Numbered from the stretch's first letter, positions 25,509 through 37,568 are shown. The stretch: 64,000 nt of DNA from Aegilops tauschii subsp. strangulata (GCF_002575655.3 NC_053036.3:158200627-158264626); one strand, 5' to 3'. The notes: generated by a model not told the origin, from the sequence alone. Made by a program: numbers and translations.

Positions 25509-25744
25509 ACATCAAAAACGGCCGAGGGCCGGGCTGCAGCGCTCCTTGTAAACAATAAACGCCTGGGACAGAAAAGAAAAACGGGTCATGAGCCGAACAA
25601 GAAATGGGTGCACTGCATTGCTGAAGTGCCCGCCAAATCGAGAAAACGCAAATCAAAACGCAAATATCCAAAATTTATCTTAGCTAACGCAGATCTTTTT
25701 AAAAGATCGATCGGCTCGCCAGCCATCAGATCTTGCGCGTCGGG

Positions 25745-26060
25745 CGGCCAGTGACGCCTCCATTATTGCAACACAGATCTTGTTGTAGAAATGTTGCAAC
25801 CGGCAGCGCCCTCTGTTATTGCAACACAAGCCTTGTTGCGGATTTTTTTTGCAATCGGCAGCACCCTCCATTATAGCAACACAAGCCTTGTTGTAGATTT
25901 GTTTTGCAACCGGCAACGCCCTCCATTATTGCAACACAAGCCTTGTTCCATAATTTTTTTGCAACAGATATCTTGTTGCAGTTTTTTTGCCATGTTATTG
26001 AAGAAGAAACTTTTGCAACATAGAAGATATTGGAGAAAAAATGCAACAACAATGATGTTT
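25745..26060. repeat. Tandem repeat, about 65-70 bp unit with 'attgcaacacaagccttgttg'
   Basis: Four to five units of the phrase 'ctccattattgcaacacaag' followed by 'ccttgttg...ttttttgcaac' can be read from 25755 to 25960, then degenerate copies. Each unit has paired TTGCAACA and TGTTGC(A)A words, so small hairpins are possible. Open frames on both strands follow the period and are not genes. Sequence from 26061 to 26690 holds no recognised gene. At 26640-26655 it contains 'gtccgttgcaacggg', a word common at the edges of grass transposon relics. Confidence 0.65.
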
Positions 26061-26690
26061 CAAAAACACCGCCGCCGTTGCTGACAACACCGTCGCTGTT
26101 CGTGCGTCCGGCGATGGTCATAGACGGCATGGACGAGGCCTTGCATGCGATCGCGGTTCCCTGAACCACCACGGCAACAGTCCTTTGCATCACACGTCGA
26201 TCTCCAAATAGCACCTCCCGCGACCGCGACTCCCAAGCACTCCTCGTCCCCTTCCCCTCACAATCTGTCTGGGGCTTGTGATTCTTGCAACAACACACAA
26301 TGGCTGTAAAAACAGCATCCACTAGCGAGGAGATTTGGGTAAGAGACTGAAAGAAGGCTTGACACGCCATGGGAAGAAAGGAAAAAAGTTAAGCGGTAGG
26401 CGTGCGTGAGATAAGGATGAAGGGAACTACTCCCTACAAATAATGTTGGACGGGCCCCATGAAAGTACATGTCACGGGAGAGGCGGCGGATGCTTGTACC
26501 GGATCGCCCGTCTGATCTGAATTGTTTCCCTTTAGTAAAACTGTATGCAAAAATCTTGGGAAGGTGATGTAGATAGAGCTAGATGCGGAACATAACGCAG
26601 GAAGGTTTGTTTGTGTACACGTGGACTAGCATATATGTCCGTCCGTTGCAACGGGAGAGAGAATTGGCATGTATTAAATTTAGTGAGAAT

Positions 26691-29600
26691 TGTAACATCC
26701 CAAAATTCTAAATTTTGGAATGTTATATTAAATAAATAATTATGATTGTTTGTTTCTTTGTTGTGTGATTGATTGTGTGAAATTGAGTGGAAATTGAAAC
26801 TTTTTCAAAATTGAATGAGAGGGAATAAAAGGACTTTCCCAAAACTTTCATCTTGCATTATTTTGATCTCCGTGAATTCACATTCATCACAAAACCCTAG
26901 AGTAAAGATAATATGACTTCTTCCATCTAAAGAAATGAAACGGGGTTTTGAAAGAAAAAAAAGATTTGAATTCCATTTGAAAAATAGTCCAACTCAGAAA
27001 CTTTATGCCACTCAAGGATTTTCATGAGAGGATATAATAGGACTTCATCAAAATATATGAAATAGAGTGGGAAGTGATGAGGAGCACTTTTGAATTTCAC
27101 TTGGTTCACTTTTGAAAAGTTTTTCATTTTGAGTTTCAAAGTCATTTCCATTTATTCAAATAAAATAAAGAGAGAAGGAAATGTGACTCCTTCAAATATC
27201 AGAAACAAAATATGGAAATGGATTATGAAACCAATAGAAGTTATTTTAACAATTTTTGAAATCATTTGCATCTCATGATTTATTGCATTTTGGAGTTTCC
27301 TGGGATATTCAAATATTATTTTCCACTCAAGAGAAATAAAGGAGAGAGGATAAAATGACTTCCTCAAATTATAAAAGAGTGGGAAATTTCATTTTGAATA
27401 TTAGTTGGAGTTTCTATAGTTTATTTGGTATTTATTTTATTTGCAAAAAGTGCATTTACTGCATTAGATAATTTTTCAGAATTATATGTGCTGAGACTAA
27501 CGTTCATTATTCTATACATTATCAATAGTGATTTTAGGAATTACTATGGTATTTTATAAATTCGTTGGAGTTGTTTTTGACCTCACAACGTTTTCTGTAA
27601 AAAAAAACACGCATGCACACCGCACCGCCTGGACCGAGGCCACTTCGGCCCAGGGGCGCACCGACCGGCCCACCGGCCGATAGGCCGAGGCCGTCGCTCG
27701 CGCCTCACCTCCTCGTCGCCCGCTCCTCGTCTCCCTCTCGCACGTACGCTGCTCCCGCTGCAAGGTGGGCCCCGCCCCGTAATCCTCAACCTCCCGCTCG
27801 CTCCGCTCGGATGAGCAGTGCGCGCCCGTCGCCCGCAACCGCCGCACCTCGCCCTCCAAGATAAGGCTTATCCCCGCGACTCCGCAGCCTCTGCTCGCGC
27901 CTATAAAACCCCCAGGACCCCCTCTCTCCATTCAGCTCTCTCGCGTCGTCCCACACCACTCTCAGCCGCTGCACCGTCCGTCCGCATCTCGCCGGTGCCA
28001 GAGCCGCTCCGCCGTTGATTGCGTCGCCGGTGAGCCATCCCGACCCCCATCTTTCTGTTAGTATTTTGCCCGTGCCCGTGCGCATCTCCTTGACATCTTC
28101 GTTTTGCCTCTAGGTCCGCCAGAGCGCCGCCCCGACATGCCACTCCCTCACCGGAGCTCCGGCCGCCGCCGCCTCCCTTCGCTCGTCGCCGGCCACCCTG
28201 ACGTGCGCCGCCACCACCACCGTGACCCCCTCGTCGCGCTCGTCCCGTTCGCCTCTTTCCCCGCCGCCGGAGGTCAACGCAGCCGCCGCCCCATCACCGC
28301 CCAGCGACAGCGCCGCCGCCCTTGTACGTCGTCGTCGCCTCTGTAAGACGACCGCTCGCCCCTCCGTTCGTTAAACCACATGTTTTGTTACAAAACCGAT
28401 CGGTTTTTGTTTTAGTTAGTCGCCGCCGCTGTTTTGCTTAGATAGTGGTCGTTCGCCGTATAAGCTTTTGAGCGAACACCTTTTGGCCAGTAGGAATCCG
28501 CCACGTTGCCAGGGACCTAGTCGCGAATAAAACTTCCACAGTCAAGTCCCTGAGTTTTCAGTTTAGCCCCTAAACTTCGAATGGTTGTATCTTTTTAATC
28601 GTAGATCCAAATTATATGAAACCAACGGCAAATTCTTCGTCATGATTAGGTCTACCCAGTGGTGCGATTTTTGTAAACTTTTGTGAGATTCAAAAATTTA
28701 AATTATTCAGATTTGAATTTGAACTTCAAATGGCCATATCTCCTAAACTGTAGTTCAGTTTGAGTTGATTCTTTTTGCACTTTGTCATCGTAGCCCAACC
28801 CTATCACTTGGACCATTGTACAACATTTTTCACCCAACTATGATCTGTCTACGATAGTTTTAGTGCTACGCTTTATATGCACGATAGATCACATCACGGT
28901 TTTGCACCTTATGTCATATGTTGTTTTGCACTTAGAATATTTTTGTGATAGCTAAGAGTGTTGGATCTTCATTTGGTTTTTTCAAGACTTTTTGTTTTAC
29001 ATGTTATTTTGGTTCTCCGAAATGATCGCTTATGTGAATGTAATGATTGACTTTATAGATTTTCATCGAAGAGTGACGAATAGTTCTATTAAGTAAAATT
29101 CTGAGAGCGATATACTCTTCATCAACTATTACCAGGCAAGTTCACATTTGATCATTCCTTCAATTACCTATGTTTTATATTATGCACTTAGTCCTTTTGT
29201 GGTAGGATTGCATGGTAGGATTTATCGTTGCCAGATGGCTATGCCGTTACCTAGTAGTTCATTTGAGGTAGGTCTGATCTATACATCCTTGTCACCATCG
29301 TGTAAGTTTATTTTTGCCTCGCTAAATGTAGACGTGGTTTGGGAAGCGAACATGGTGAGACATGAGTGAGAAAGTAGTAATTAGGACCAAGACTTGTAAA
29401 TGAACTACCTGGGCGGTATTTGGTTTGAATGGTGGCGAAGTACAGTGGGAGCATGCATGGTTAATCCATGGTGGTGCACCACTAGTGGTCGGCCGCCTAG
29501 GCTCAAAGAGATCAATCGTATTCTATGTCTAGAAGCTTACGTGTGCAGCCACAAGCCAATATGGGCTCTAGCTTAGTTGAGTAGTTGTGTGACCTCTTCT

Positions 29601-30363
29601 GGGATAGGCTAGCAGATGTAGAATGAGTAGGTGTATCGGCCTATCCATGGGTTAAGGGGAAATACTTTCGAAAGACTATGTCTCGGTCATCCTGTTCTCA
29701 AACACCAGGCAGTGCGGGAACTTCAAGGGAGGCGATCGAGTCTTGTGGGGAAAAGTGCGCAAACCTTTGCAGAGTGTTAAAACCTAATCGATTAGCCGTG
29801 TCCCCGGTTACGGACAACTTGAGCATCTAGTAGTGGAAATGTTGGGAGATCTCATCACTCTTAATTTAAATAGTTGGGTCTTAAATGAAACTTTGGGGAT
29901 GGATTGAGTTGGGTTTGCCAACTCATCCTATGCTATTTTTTAGTAGTAGAATAAAATCTTTTATTCTAGGGAAAAACTAGCTTGATGCAAAAACCAAACT
30001 TAGAGCTTTCCACCAGTCAAATTGCATGTAGAAATAGGTTCATTATACTCATGATGTGACTTGCCAATACATTTAATGTACTGACCTACATGGCTGCAAC
30101 ATCTTATGTTGCAGGAATTTCTACGACGGGTAAGAGTTACCTTGTAGGGTTACGGTCTACACTCAACTTGCCGTTGGCGTTGATGGACTCCACACCCGTT
30201 TGATTGTTTCCGCTGAGACTTATGAGGTATATATCAGTTTTACATTATTTATACATGTGATTGCACTTTGGTATATACATCGATGTACTGTGTGTGCCAG
30301 CATACTGATCCAGGGATGGCACGGATACACAAAGGCTTGGCCGTTTGAGGTCGGGTCGCTACA
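26691..30363 (+). mobile_element. Solo LTR of a gypsy retrotransposon (TGTAACATCCC type), 3673 bp
   Basis: It starts TGTAACATCCCAAAATTC and ends GAGGTCGGGTCGCTACA, and is flanked by a perfect AGAAT duplication (26686-26690 and 30364-30368). No internal region is present. The start is typical for long LTRs of Tekay-type gypsy elements, but the sequence is not the same family as the element at 9.87 kb. A GC-rich block at 27600-28350 follows an AT-rich U3, as expected for promoter and leader. Several 60-125 codon frames in the GC-rich block lack domains and are rejected as genes. Confidence 0.88.
27902..27908 (+). promoter_or_regulatory. Predicted TATA box of the solo LTR
   Basis: TATAAAA in 'gcgcctataaaacccccagg', at the entry of the GC-rich block in the sense orientation. 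This is the likely U3 promoter of the solo LTR and could still drive read-out transcription to the right. Confidence 0.55.
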
Positions 30364-30423
30364 AGAATTGTATGTGCAAGAAGAACATCATGTGCATCTC
30401 TGCGGGTAAAATGCTATTTTCAT

Positions 30424-30522
30424 CCCAAATAAGTGTCATTGATTTTGTACAAAATTGTAATTTTTTTGTCAATACAAAGTTATACTAAATCAATGACATT
30501 TATTTTGGGACGGAGGGAGTAC
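30424..30522. mobile_element. Small Stowaway-type MITE
   Basis: Ends 'cccaaataagtgtcattga' and 'tcaatgacatttattttggga...ggaggga' form a terminal inverted repeat of about 20 bp around a short AT-rich core. This is the familiar CTCCCTCCGTCCCA(A)AATAAGTGTC type. The left end has lost part of the outermost bases. Confidence 0.75.
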
Positions 30523-30550
30523 TAAACAATTACGTAGGGATTTTCTTTAA

Positions 30551-30636
30551 TACTCCTTCCGTCTCATAATATAATAGTATTTTTAATACTAGTGTAGTGT
30601 TAAAAACATTCTTACATCATGAGACGGAGGGAGTAA
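30551..30636. mobile_element. Small Stowaway-type MITE, 86 bp
   Basis: It starts 'tactccttccgtctcataat' and ends '...catgagacggagggagta'. The two ends are inverted repeats with TA at the edges. Just downstream, 30671-30710 contains a perfect tandem duplication of about 18 bp ('gctagcacatatattgt'). Confidence 0.8.
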
Positions 30637-30904
30637 AGTAATTATCTATGTGTAAAGTAATCGAATAAAGCTAGCACATATATTGTGCTAGCACATATAT
30701 TGTATGTTGCAATAAGTTCTTTTTGTTTTATATTCAATATTAAGCAATTATGCATTTCAAAGTCTAATCAACTACAACCACTCAAGTAAAATTATATGTT
30801 TGGTTTCCAATGCTACAATTTATATTTTATTATCTAATTCCGCTAGGAAATACTTCCTCTATTTAGTGATTTAAATGCTCTTCTATTTCTTTATGAAGGG
30901 AGTT

Positions 30905-32650
30905 TTTTTGAAAAGAAGGAATGCCCCCGGCCTCTGCATCATTGACGCATGCAGCCATTTTATTGATGCAAAGTTCAAAAAAAAAGTCTTACGTCTAGCA
31001 AAGGCTCACAAAAGGAGCATGAAGACAAAAAGGATAGTAACAAAATGTCACAACCGGCGAAAAATAGGCCTAGATGACTAAACACCATCCTATTATTTGA
31101 TCGCCATCCAAACCGGTTGTAGATAACCCGTGCTACCGTCTGCCATCGATTGCACCCAATAGCAAAAGCTCCCTTGAGTCCGCATGAGTGAGTAACGACC
31201 ACATACGGATCCAAGTAGTGGCTTTGTAAATAACCTGCAAAATGTTGATACTTTTTTTCCTGTTAAAGATGATAACATTTCAGCAGTTCCATATAGCCCA
31301 AAGTAATGCACATATCCCTATCCGAATATGTCCCGCAATATTTGATTTCACTCCAGCTAGCCACGTCCCAAATAACGTGTCAATACTAATTGGAGGAGTA
31401 ACATTAAAGGCTATATGTATCGTACACCAAAGAAGTTTGGCATGACAATTGAGAAAGATGTGTTTTACGGTTTCATTTTGGTCACAGAAACAACATCGTG
31501 AACTACCCACCCATCTTCGCTTTACCAAGTTATCCTCAGTTAAATTTACTTCCTTGTGGACAAACCACATGAAGATTTTGATTCTTTGCAGAACTTTAAT
31601 CTTCCATATGTGATTTCGGTATTGGCCTAGAGTTAATTAAATCCAAGTACATAGATTTCACCGTGAAACCATCGTTCCTAGATAATTTTCATTGGATGGT
31701 ATCTGACTGGACAGAGAGTTGAAAATCCATCAACCTACAAACCAAATATAGCCATGAATTCCAACGTTTCCACACCAGAACTCTCCTAAATTGTATGTTT
31801 AGGGGGACCGACTGTAATACTGTAGCAACATAAGCTTCCTTATGTTGTTCAATATTATAAAGCGTGGGATATTGTAAGGCTAAAGGCGTCTCTCCTAACT
31901 GTCCTCCCAGAATCTAGTAGCATTGCCATTACCAATGTTAAAGTTCACCCTCTGAGAAAAGGTTTCTTTCATCCTCATTAAACCCTTCCAGAAAGGCGAG
32001 TCATTAGGTCTTACTGTAACCTGGGCCAATGTCTTAGATTGTAGGTACTTATTACGCAAAATTTGTACCCACGTACCCTCGGTGTCAACAGATAACCTAA
32101 ATAGCCATTTGCTAAGTAGGCACCTATTTCTAACCTCTAAGTTCTCAACCCTAGCCCTCCTTGGTCCTTGGGTCTGCAAATTATATCCCATCTGGTCAAC
32201 ACGCCCTTTCTTTTTACTTCATCACATTGCCAGAAAAAACGAGATCGATAAAAATCCAATCTTTCCGTACCCCTACCGGTACTTCAAGGAAAGATAAGAG
32301 GAACATCGACATGCTAGTTAATACTGAGTTTATCAACACTAGTCGGCCCCCATATGACATAAACTTACCCTTCCATCATCTTAGTTTTTTCTCAAATCGA
32401 TCTTAAAGGCACTTCCACTCCTTATTTGATAATTTTGATGATGAATTGGTATCCCTAGGTAACTAAACAGCAGGGATCACATTTCACATCCGAACAATTG
32501 TCTATGCGCATCTTGTTCGTCTTTCCCTCCCAAAACAGAACAATTCACTCTCATTAAAATTAATTTTCAGTCCCAACAATTGTTCAAAAAGGCATAGTAG
32601 TACATATCTAGAGATACCAAGAATCAAAATCTTCATGTGGTTGTGCCTCC
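30905..32650 (-). mobile_element. 3' part of a LINE (non-LTR retrotransposon), 5'-truncated and decayed
   Basis: On the minus strand, starting near 32650, decayed frames read: end of the reverse transcriptase (GLKINFNESELFCFG), a middle region (KWLFRLSVDTEGTWVQILRN and FWKGLMRMKETF, 32191-31895), and a zinc-finger RVT domain (CCFCDQNETVKHIFLNC, 31570-31280). The 3' end near 30905 carries the plant LINE tail with GATGCAGAGGCCGGGGGCAT in the sense direction. Stops and frameshifts separate the pieces, so it is inactive. ORF1, the endonuclease and most of the RT are missing. It is not the same family copy as the LINE at 36.5-60.7 kb. Confidence 0.85.
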
Positions 32651-32898
32651 TGTCATACATTGTCCATTTTTAGGGTATCATATAGTGTATATTTTATTAA
32701 GGAAAAATAGCTAGCAAAAGAGGAAGAGTTGTAGTTGTTTGGCGTCCCTGGCAACGATATGCAATTAGAGGCAAGGAGGTATCTAAACATGTACTGGTGG
32801 CTGTGCCTGGGGCATGCTAGCTCAAACTAAACAGGTAAGGAAAGCTTCTGCTTGAATATGATGCTAGGAAGAATGATGACTTGTCATGTGTGCTTTGC

Positions 32899-33037
32899 CT
32901 AGATCATGTTGAGGCGATCGCGCACCTTCCCGGTCTCCTTGGCGTTGAGGTATCTTTGAAGCAATCCCCGTGCATCCACTCTTTCAAGGAGTTCATTGTA
33001 TCTCCGATGTCCTTCTTGCGAAATTCTTTTGCTACAG
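32899..33037 (-). pseudogene. Possible terminal exon of an unknown gene
   Basis: After an acceptor-like TTTCAG or GTAG on the minus strand a short frame ends at the TAG at 32899, with a charged C-terminus (LLQRYLNAKETGKVRDRLNM). A second frame over the first half (VAKEFRKKDIGDTMN) looks equally protein-like, which suggests one frameshift in the middle. No further exon was found upstream. I do not recognise the protein; it may be a captured or left-over gene fragment. Confidence 0.3.
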
Positions 33038-33250
33038 CTGAAAGGTTTCTTGTTTATTTCAATTTTCAAACTCGTTAACTGCTGAATTATACAAATAACC
33101 TGTAAGATTTTATCTCTCTTGATTAAAGCATTCAAAATAAAAATAAGAATATCTCCTTATGTGCAAGAACCTAATGCATCTTCAAGCATGTCCAAATACA
33201 TTGTTAATACTAACTCCAAATTTCTCCTTCTGGCCAGAAGATTCAGAAGT

Positions 33251-33302
33251 ACCTCCTCCATTCCTAAATATTTGTCTTTCTAGAGATTTCAACAAGCATT
33301 GG
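33251..33302. mobile_element. End fragment of a Stowaway-type MITE
   Basis: 'acctcctccattcctaaata' followed by 'tttgtctttctagagatttcaa' matches one end of the CTCCCTCCGTTCCTAAATA type MITE. The other end is not found next to it. A fuller related copy is at 34683-34855. Confidence 0.6.
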
Positions 33303-33480
33303 TGTGCATCGGTCCTAAACAAATGTTTTTTACCCCTTTTCGCGATGACATTTGGAACCATCGCAAAGTGAGTGTGTGTGATAGGGTGTCCTTCTCACAC
33401 GACCCAGAAATCATCAGGGATAGGCCCTCCTGGGACCCAGGCTAGGGTCGTGTGCGATCGGGCGAGGCATCGAAACCCAA

Positions 33481-33735
33481 TCATTTCCGTAGGTATGTAC
33501 ATTCCACACGGTAATCCGAGAAAATCATTTCCGTAGGTATGTACATCCCACACGGTAATCCGAGAAAATCATTTCCGTAGGTACGTACATCCCACACGGT
33601 GAATCCCAGAAAAACATTTCCGTTCGTATGTATATCGCACACAGTCAATCCAAGGAATACGTTTCCGTTCTTATGTACATCCCACACAGTCAATCCAGGG
33701 AAAACGTTTCCGTTCGGATGTACATCCCACACGGT
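33481..33735. repeat. Tandem array, six units of 44-46 bp
   Basis: Units start at about 33481, 33525, 33569, 33615, 33661 and 33706, each with 'tttccgt', 'tatgtacatcccacac' and 'ggtaatccgagaaaa' or a diverged form. The first two are almost identical and the last three form a second subtype. There are no unrelated spacers, so this is a plain tandem repeat. Flanking words such as 'ccatcgca' (33359 and 33861) and 'cacacg' recur, suggesting the subterminal part of an unrecognised DNA transposon. Confidence 0.8.
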
Positions 33736-34088
33736 TTTATGTATACGCTCGTGTGTGAAAGGTGTAGCTATCACACACGCGCCTTGGTTAACTGTTTGCT
33801 TTCATTAACTACATCACACACGATTTGAGGTAGAAAACTGTGTGGCATTGGGCTATCCATCGCAAGCGCTTTTACTGCTAGAACCGTTTGCAAAGGTCCA
33901 TGACCGTCTGTTCTATTTTTATTTTTGCCTGTAATTTATTATTCTAATTGGAAATTTTGAAATACGAAACATGCAATTCAAATTCTCAGCACAATGGTTC
34001 AACAACGAATCCATAAATAAAATTGCCAGTACAATATGTTCAGTAATTACAGGATTAGGCAGCAATTAACTATGATGAACCGCTGTAT

Positions 34089-36247
34089 TTAAAGGCGGTA
34101 AAGGTGAAGAGACAAGTGTAAATCATTTTGACTGCCGACGATGTTGAAGAAGCGGAATTCCCATAATGTGCCTTCCTGCATGCCATAGGCACGAACTACT
34201 TTTGTCCAACCCCTTGTGACGATCGCCCGCCCATCCTTCACCGCCTTCAGGAAGACTTCTAGAGCATTATCATGGTAGCATGAATTATATACTTTTAGTT
34301 GCCTCCACTACGGTCATGTAGTTTGCAAGGTAATCATCAGTAAGTTGCTTCGGAAACCACTGGAAAGAGAAAAAATATCAGATACTGAGGTCTAATAGAG
34401 TAACTTGTTGTGGGCAGGGGGAAAAGGCAACACATTACTTACCATCCTAAAGTTCACTGTTGTCTTTGACAAAGTGTAAATAAAGAGCTTAATTCCAATC
34501 ACCCGTTTCTTTCGCCTAACAATCTTTCTTAGTTTCCTCACTTGACGCTTGTTCATGAATATCTCATTGCCCCATACACAAAAGGGATCGAAGTGTGGAT
34601 CAGTACCCTCATATATGTACCTACAAGCAACCAGTAAATGTTAGAAGTTAAACTGAGATTGCACAAATGATGTAAAATACAACTACCTATGTTCCTAAGT
34701 ACAAGTATTTTTTTTGAGATTTCAATATGAACTACATACGGATAAACATATAATTATAGATATAGTTTAGATTAGAATCTAGATTCACTCATTTTGCTCC
34801 TTATGTAGTCTATATTGGAATCTCTAAAAATACTTATATTTAGGAATAGATGGTGTATAAGACATGGGATGCAGCTAACCTCGGCGACAAACAACAGCAT
34901 CGCCCATTGTAGCCCTGTGTAAGTACATGGAAAGCCAATGTCAACTACAACAAGGTTAACATCCACCAAAAATAGCAAATGGTAATAAAACGGCAGCATC
35001 TGTAGTGATATCTTCATTTCGCAAGAGTAACACGGTAGCAAAGGAACAGATTAAAAATGGATACAACTGTTAATTGCAACAGGCTTAACAACGTCCTAAT
35101 TCATGTTTTGTAAGTTTGTAGCCATTGAAATACAACTTTTTAAAAATGGATACAACTATGAATAGCAACAAGCTTAATGGCCATTGAAACCGGTACTGAT
35201 AAAAATGCAATTGGCAGAGTTAAACATCACATGGCAGGTGCTGCCAGAGCAGATAATGTCCCAGTTGTCTATAAAAAGGAAGGGAAAATAGCTCAAACGT
35301 GTTAGGCATGTTTACTACAACATGCTTAATACATCGACAGTACAAAACATAGCCATTAATTGCAACTGGTATTGGTAAGATTGAACTGGTGGGTACATAC
35401 TTGGTAAGTCTTGAGAGGTAGTTGCTGGGGCACTTCATCTTGGCCAGAGCCCGCCCAAAGTCAGCGGCGGTGGAGGCGAGCTGTTCCTCCGGGTCAAAGC
35501 GTGGATCAGTGCCACTGACATGTGTACCTACAGGCAACCAGTAAATGGTAGAAGTTAAACTGCAATTGCACAAATGATGTGAAATACTGTAAGACATGGG
35601 ATGCAGCTAACCTTGACGGCAAATAACAACATCGGCCGTTATGACCCTGCGTAAGTACATGGACAAGCATGTTAAGTACAACAGGGTTAGCATCCACCAA
35701 AAAAAGCAAATGGGGCAGCATCTCTAGTATATCTTCATTGCGGAGAGTAGCATGGTAGCAAATGGACAGATTAAAAAATGGATACAACTGTTAATTGCAA
35801 CAGGCTTAACAACATCCTAAGTCATGTTTTGTAAGTTCGTAGCCATTGAAATGCAACATTTTAAAAATGGATTCAACTGTTAATTGCAACAGGCTTAATA
35901 GACATTGAAACCAGTACAGATAAAAATGCAATTGGTATGGTTAACATCACAAGGCAAGTGCTACCAGAGCAGAGAATGGCCCAGATGTCTATAAAAAGGT
36001 AGGGAAAGTAGCAAAAACATGTTAGGCATGTTTACTAGAACATGCTTAATAAATCGACCGTACAGAACATAGCCATTAATTGCAACTGGTATTGATAAGA
36101 TTGAACTGGTGAGTACATACTTGGTAAGTCCTGAGAGGTAGTTGCTGGGGCACTTCATCTTGGCCAGAGCTCGCCCAAAGTTAGCGACGGCGGAGGCGAG
36201 CTGTTCCTCCGGGTTGAAGCGTGGATCAGTGCCACTGACATGTGTAC
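34089..36247 (-). pseudogene. B3-domain-like gene remnant with tandemly duplicated exon
   Basis: Minus-strand exons with usable splice sites: 36247-36121 and 35527-35401 (both with GTDPRF(D/N)PEEQLAS and FGRALAKMKCPSNYLS), 34620-34443 (GTDPHFDPFCVWGNEIF... ending TTVNFRM) and 34359-34089 (WFPKQLTDDYLANYM, then FLKAVKDGRAIVTRGW and VRAYGMQEGTLWEFRFF, stop at 34089). The last two exons together resemble a plant B3 DNA-binding fold (the DGRAIVTRGW...EGTLWEFRF part is characteristic). Within the last exon the frame must change once, so the gene is broken. The upstream exon occurs three times in all, as part of a 720 bp tandem duplication. No start codon exon is visible. The B3 assignment is by pattern only. 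Confidence 0.45.
34683..34855. mobile_element. Stowaway-type MITE inside the B3-like remnant
   Basis: Ends 'ctacctatgttcctaagtac' and '...tatttaggaatagatggtg' pair as imperfect inverted repeats, with TA at both sides. The inner words 'gagatttcaa' and 'ttggaatctc' also pair. It sits in an intron of the B3-like remnant, a usual place for MITEs. Confidence 0.75.
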
Positions 36248-36460
36248 CTACAGGCAACCAGTAAATGGGTAGAAGTCAAACTGCAATTTCACAAATTATG
36301 TGAAATACTGTAAGACATGGGATGCAGCTCACCTCGACGGCAAACAAAAGCATCGGCCGTTATGACCCTGCGTAAGTACATGGACAGGCATGTTAAGTGC
36401 AACAGGGTTAGCATCTACTAAAAATAGCAAATGGGCAACATCTCTAGTGATATCCTGAGT
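34859..36460. repeat. About 720-730 bp tandem duplication, two full copies and one partial copy
   Basis: The phrase 'aagacatgggatgcagct' starts at 34859, 35591 and 36312, giving periods of 732 and 721 bp. Exon-like and intron-like parts are both repeated, including 'ggatacaactgttaattgca' and 'cttggccagagc'. Copies are diverged at many positions, so the duplication is not recent. The third copy is cut at about 36460-36505, where the plus-strand LINE starts. Confidence 0.8.
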
Positions 36461-36541
36461 CATGTATTGTAAGTTTGTTGCTGGTATTGGTGAAATTGAG
36501 CTGGACACGGTAATATTTGAACATCACCTCATTCCAAAGAG

Positions 36542-37368
36542 ATTTCCAAGGTTTTAAAAGAGTTACCAGTGGATAGGGCACCTGCGTCCGACGACTTCAA
36601 TGGTCTTTTTGTCAAACGTTGCTGGTCTATCATCGAGCCTGATTTCCTCAGATTAATCAAAGATTTCTATGAAGGGAAACTATCTTTGGAGAACATTAAT
36701 GGGTCTCTCATTACCCTCATTCCAAAAATGCTCTCACCAGAAAGCCCTAATGACTTCAGGCCCATTTCTCTAACCAACACTTGTCTCAAATTTTTGACAA
36801 AGCTGCTGGCCAACCGTCTGCAACGCGTAATCCTCAAGTGTATTCACAAAAACCAATATGGGTTCCTTAAGAGTCGTTAAATCCAGGATTGCCTGGCTTG
36901 GACTTTTGAATACATTCATTAGTGCAAGCAATCTAGAAGGCCCATTGTTATCCTTAAGCTTGACTTTGCCAAAGCATTTGATACAATTGAGCATGAGGTT
37001 ATCTTACAGATGCTTCGATTCAAAGGTTTTAATGATAAGTGGATCTACTGGATTAAGGAAATCTTATCATCTGGCAGCTCTTCTGTTCTGTTAAATGGAG
37101 TCCCCGGCAAGCAGTTCAAATGTAAGTGTGGCGTCAGACAAGGTGACCCCCTCTCCCCTCTGCTTTTTGTTCTGGCTGTGGATCTACTCCAAACTGTGGT
37201 TAATGATATGCTTGCTCAAGGAATCATCACATTGCCTATTCCTTCCAATGATCATAACTTCCCCATTATTCAATATGCTGACGACACTATTGTCATCCTG
37301 CCTGCTATTGAAGAACAGTTGGTGGCAATGAAAAACATGCTCCTCACTTTCCAGGCATCCACTGGTCT
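36542..37368 (+). pseudogene. LINE ORF2, reverse transcriptase part
   Basis: Non-LTR reverse transcriptase blocks in order: [44 protein letters not shown] and QYADDTIVI (catalytic YADD-type motif). The enzyme would copy LINE RNA at the target site. A TAA at 36878-36880 interrupts the frame, which continues on the same register. The endonuclease upstream is absent, as in 5'-truncated insertions. Confidence 0.9.
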
Positions 37369-37568
37369 TGTCGTGGAATTGTCACAGCAGATGTCCTCGT
37401 GCTAGGACTTAGTCGTGGAGCCATCGCAACTAGGAAGCTTGAAGGGGTTATGCGGGACAAGGAACACGAGGATTTATACTAGTTCGGCCCCTTACGGTGA
37501 AGGTAAAAGCCTACGTCCAGTTTGAGGTGTTATTGATTAGGGTTACGATCGCCAGGGAGCTAAACAGC
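37369..37568 (-). repeat. Inverted 200 bp copy of the LTR 3' end (R-U5 part)
   Basis: It begins TGTCGTGGAATTGTCAC directly at the target duplication and is the reverse complement of 59059-59258, with two mismatches only (37481 and 37495) and no gap. A normal left end would read TGTTGAGGATATAG like the LTR start at 58744. At 37569 it passes straight into gag-coding sequence. So both outer ends of the insertion are the same LTR terminus. Confidence 0.95.

Noticed and set aside
27554..28346. Several GC-rich open frames near 27.6-28.3 kb
   Set aside because: They lie in the leader part of a solo LTR, overlap in several frames on both strands and have only Arg/Pro/Ala-rich composition.
33481..33735. 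CRISPR-like array
   Set aside because: Units are head to tail without unrelated spacers, in a plant nuclear context.
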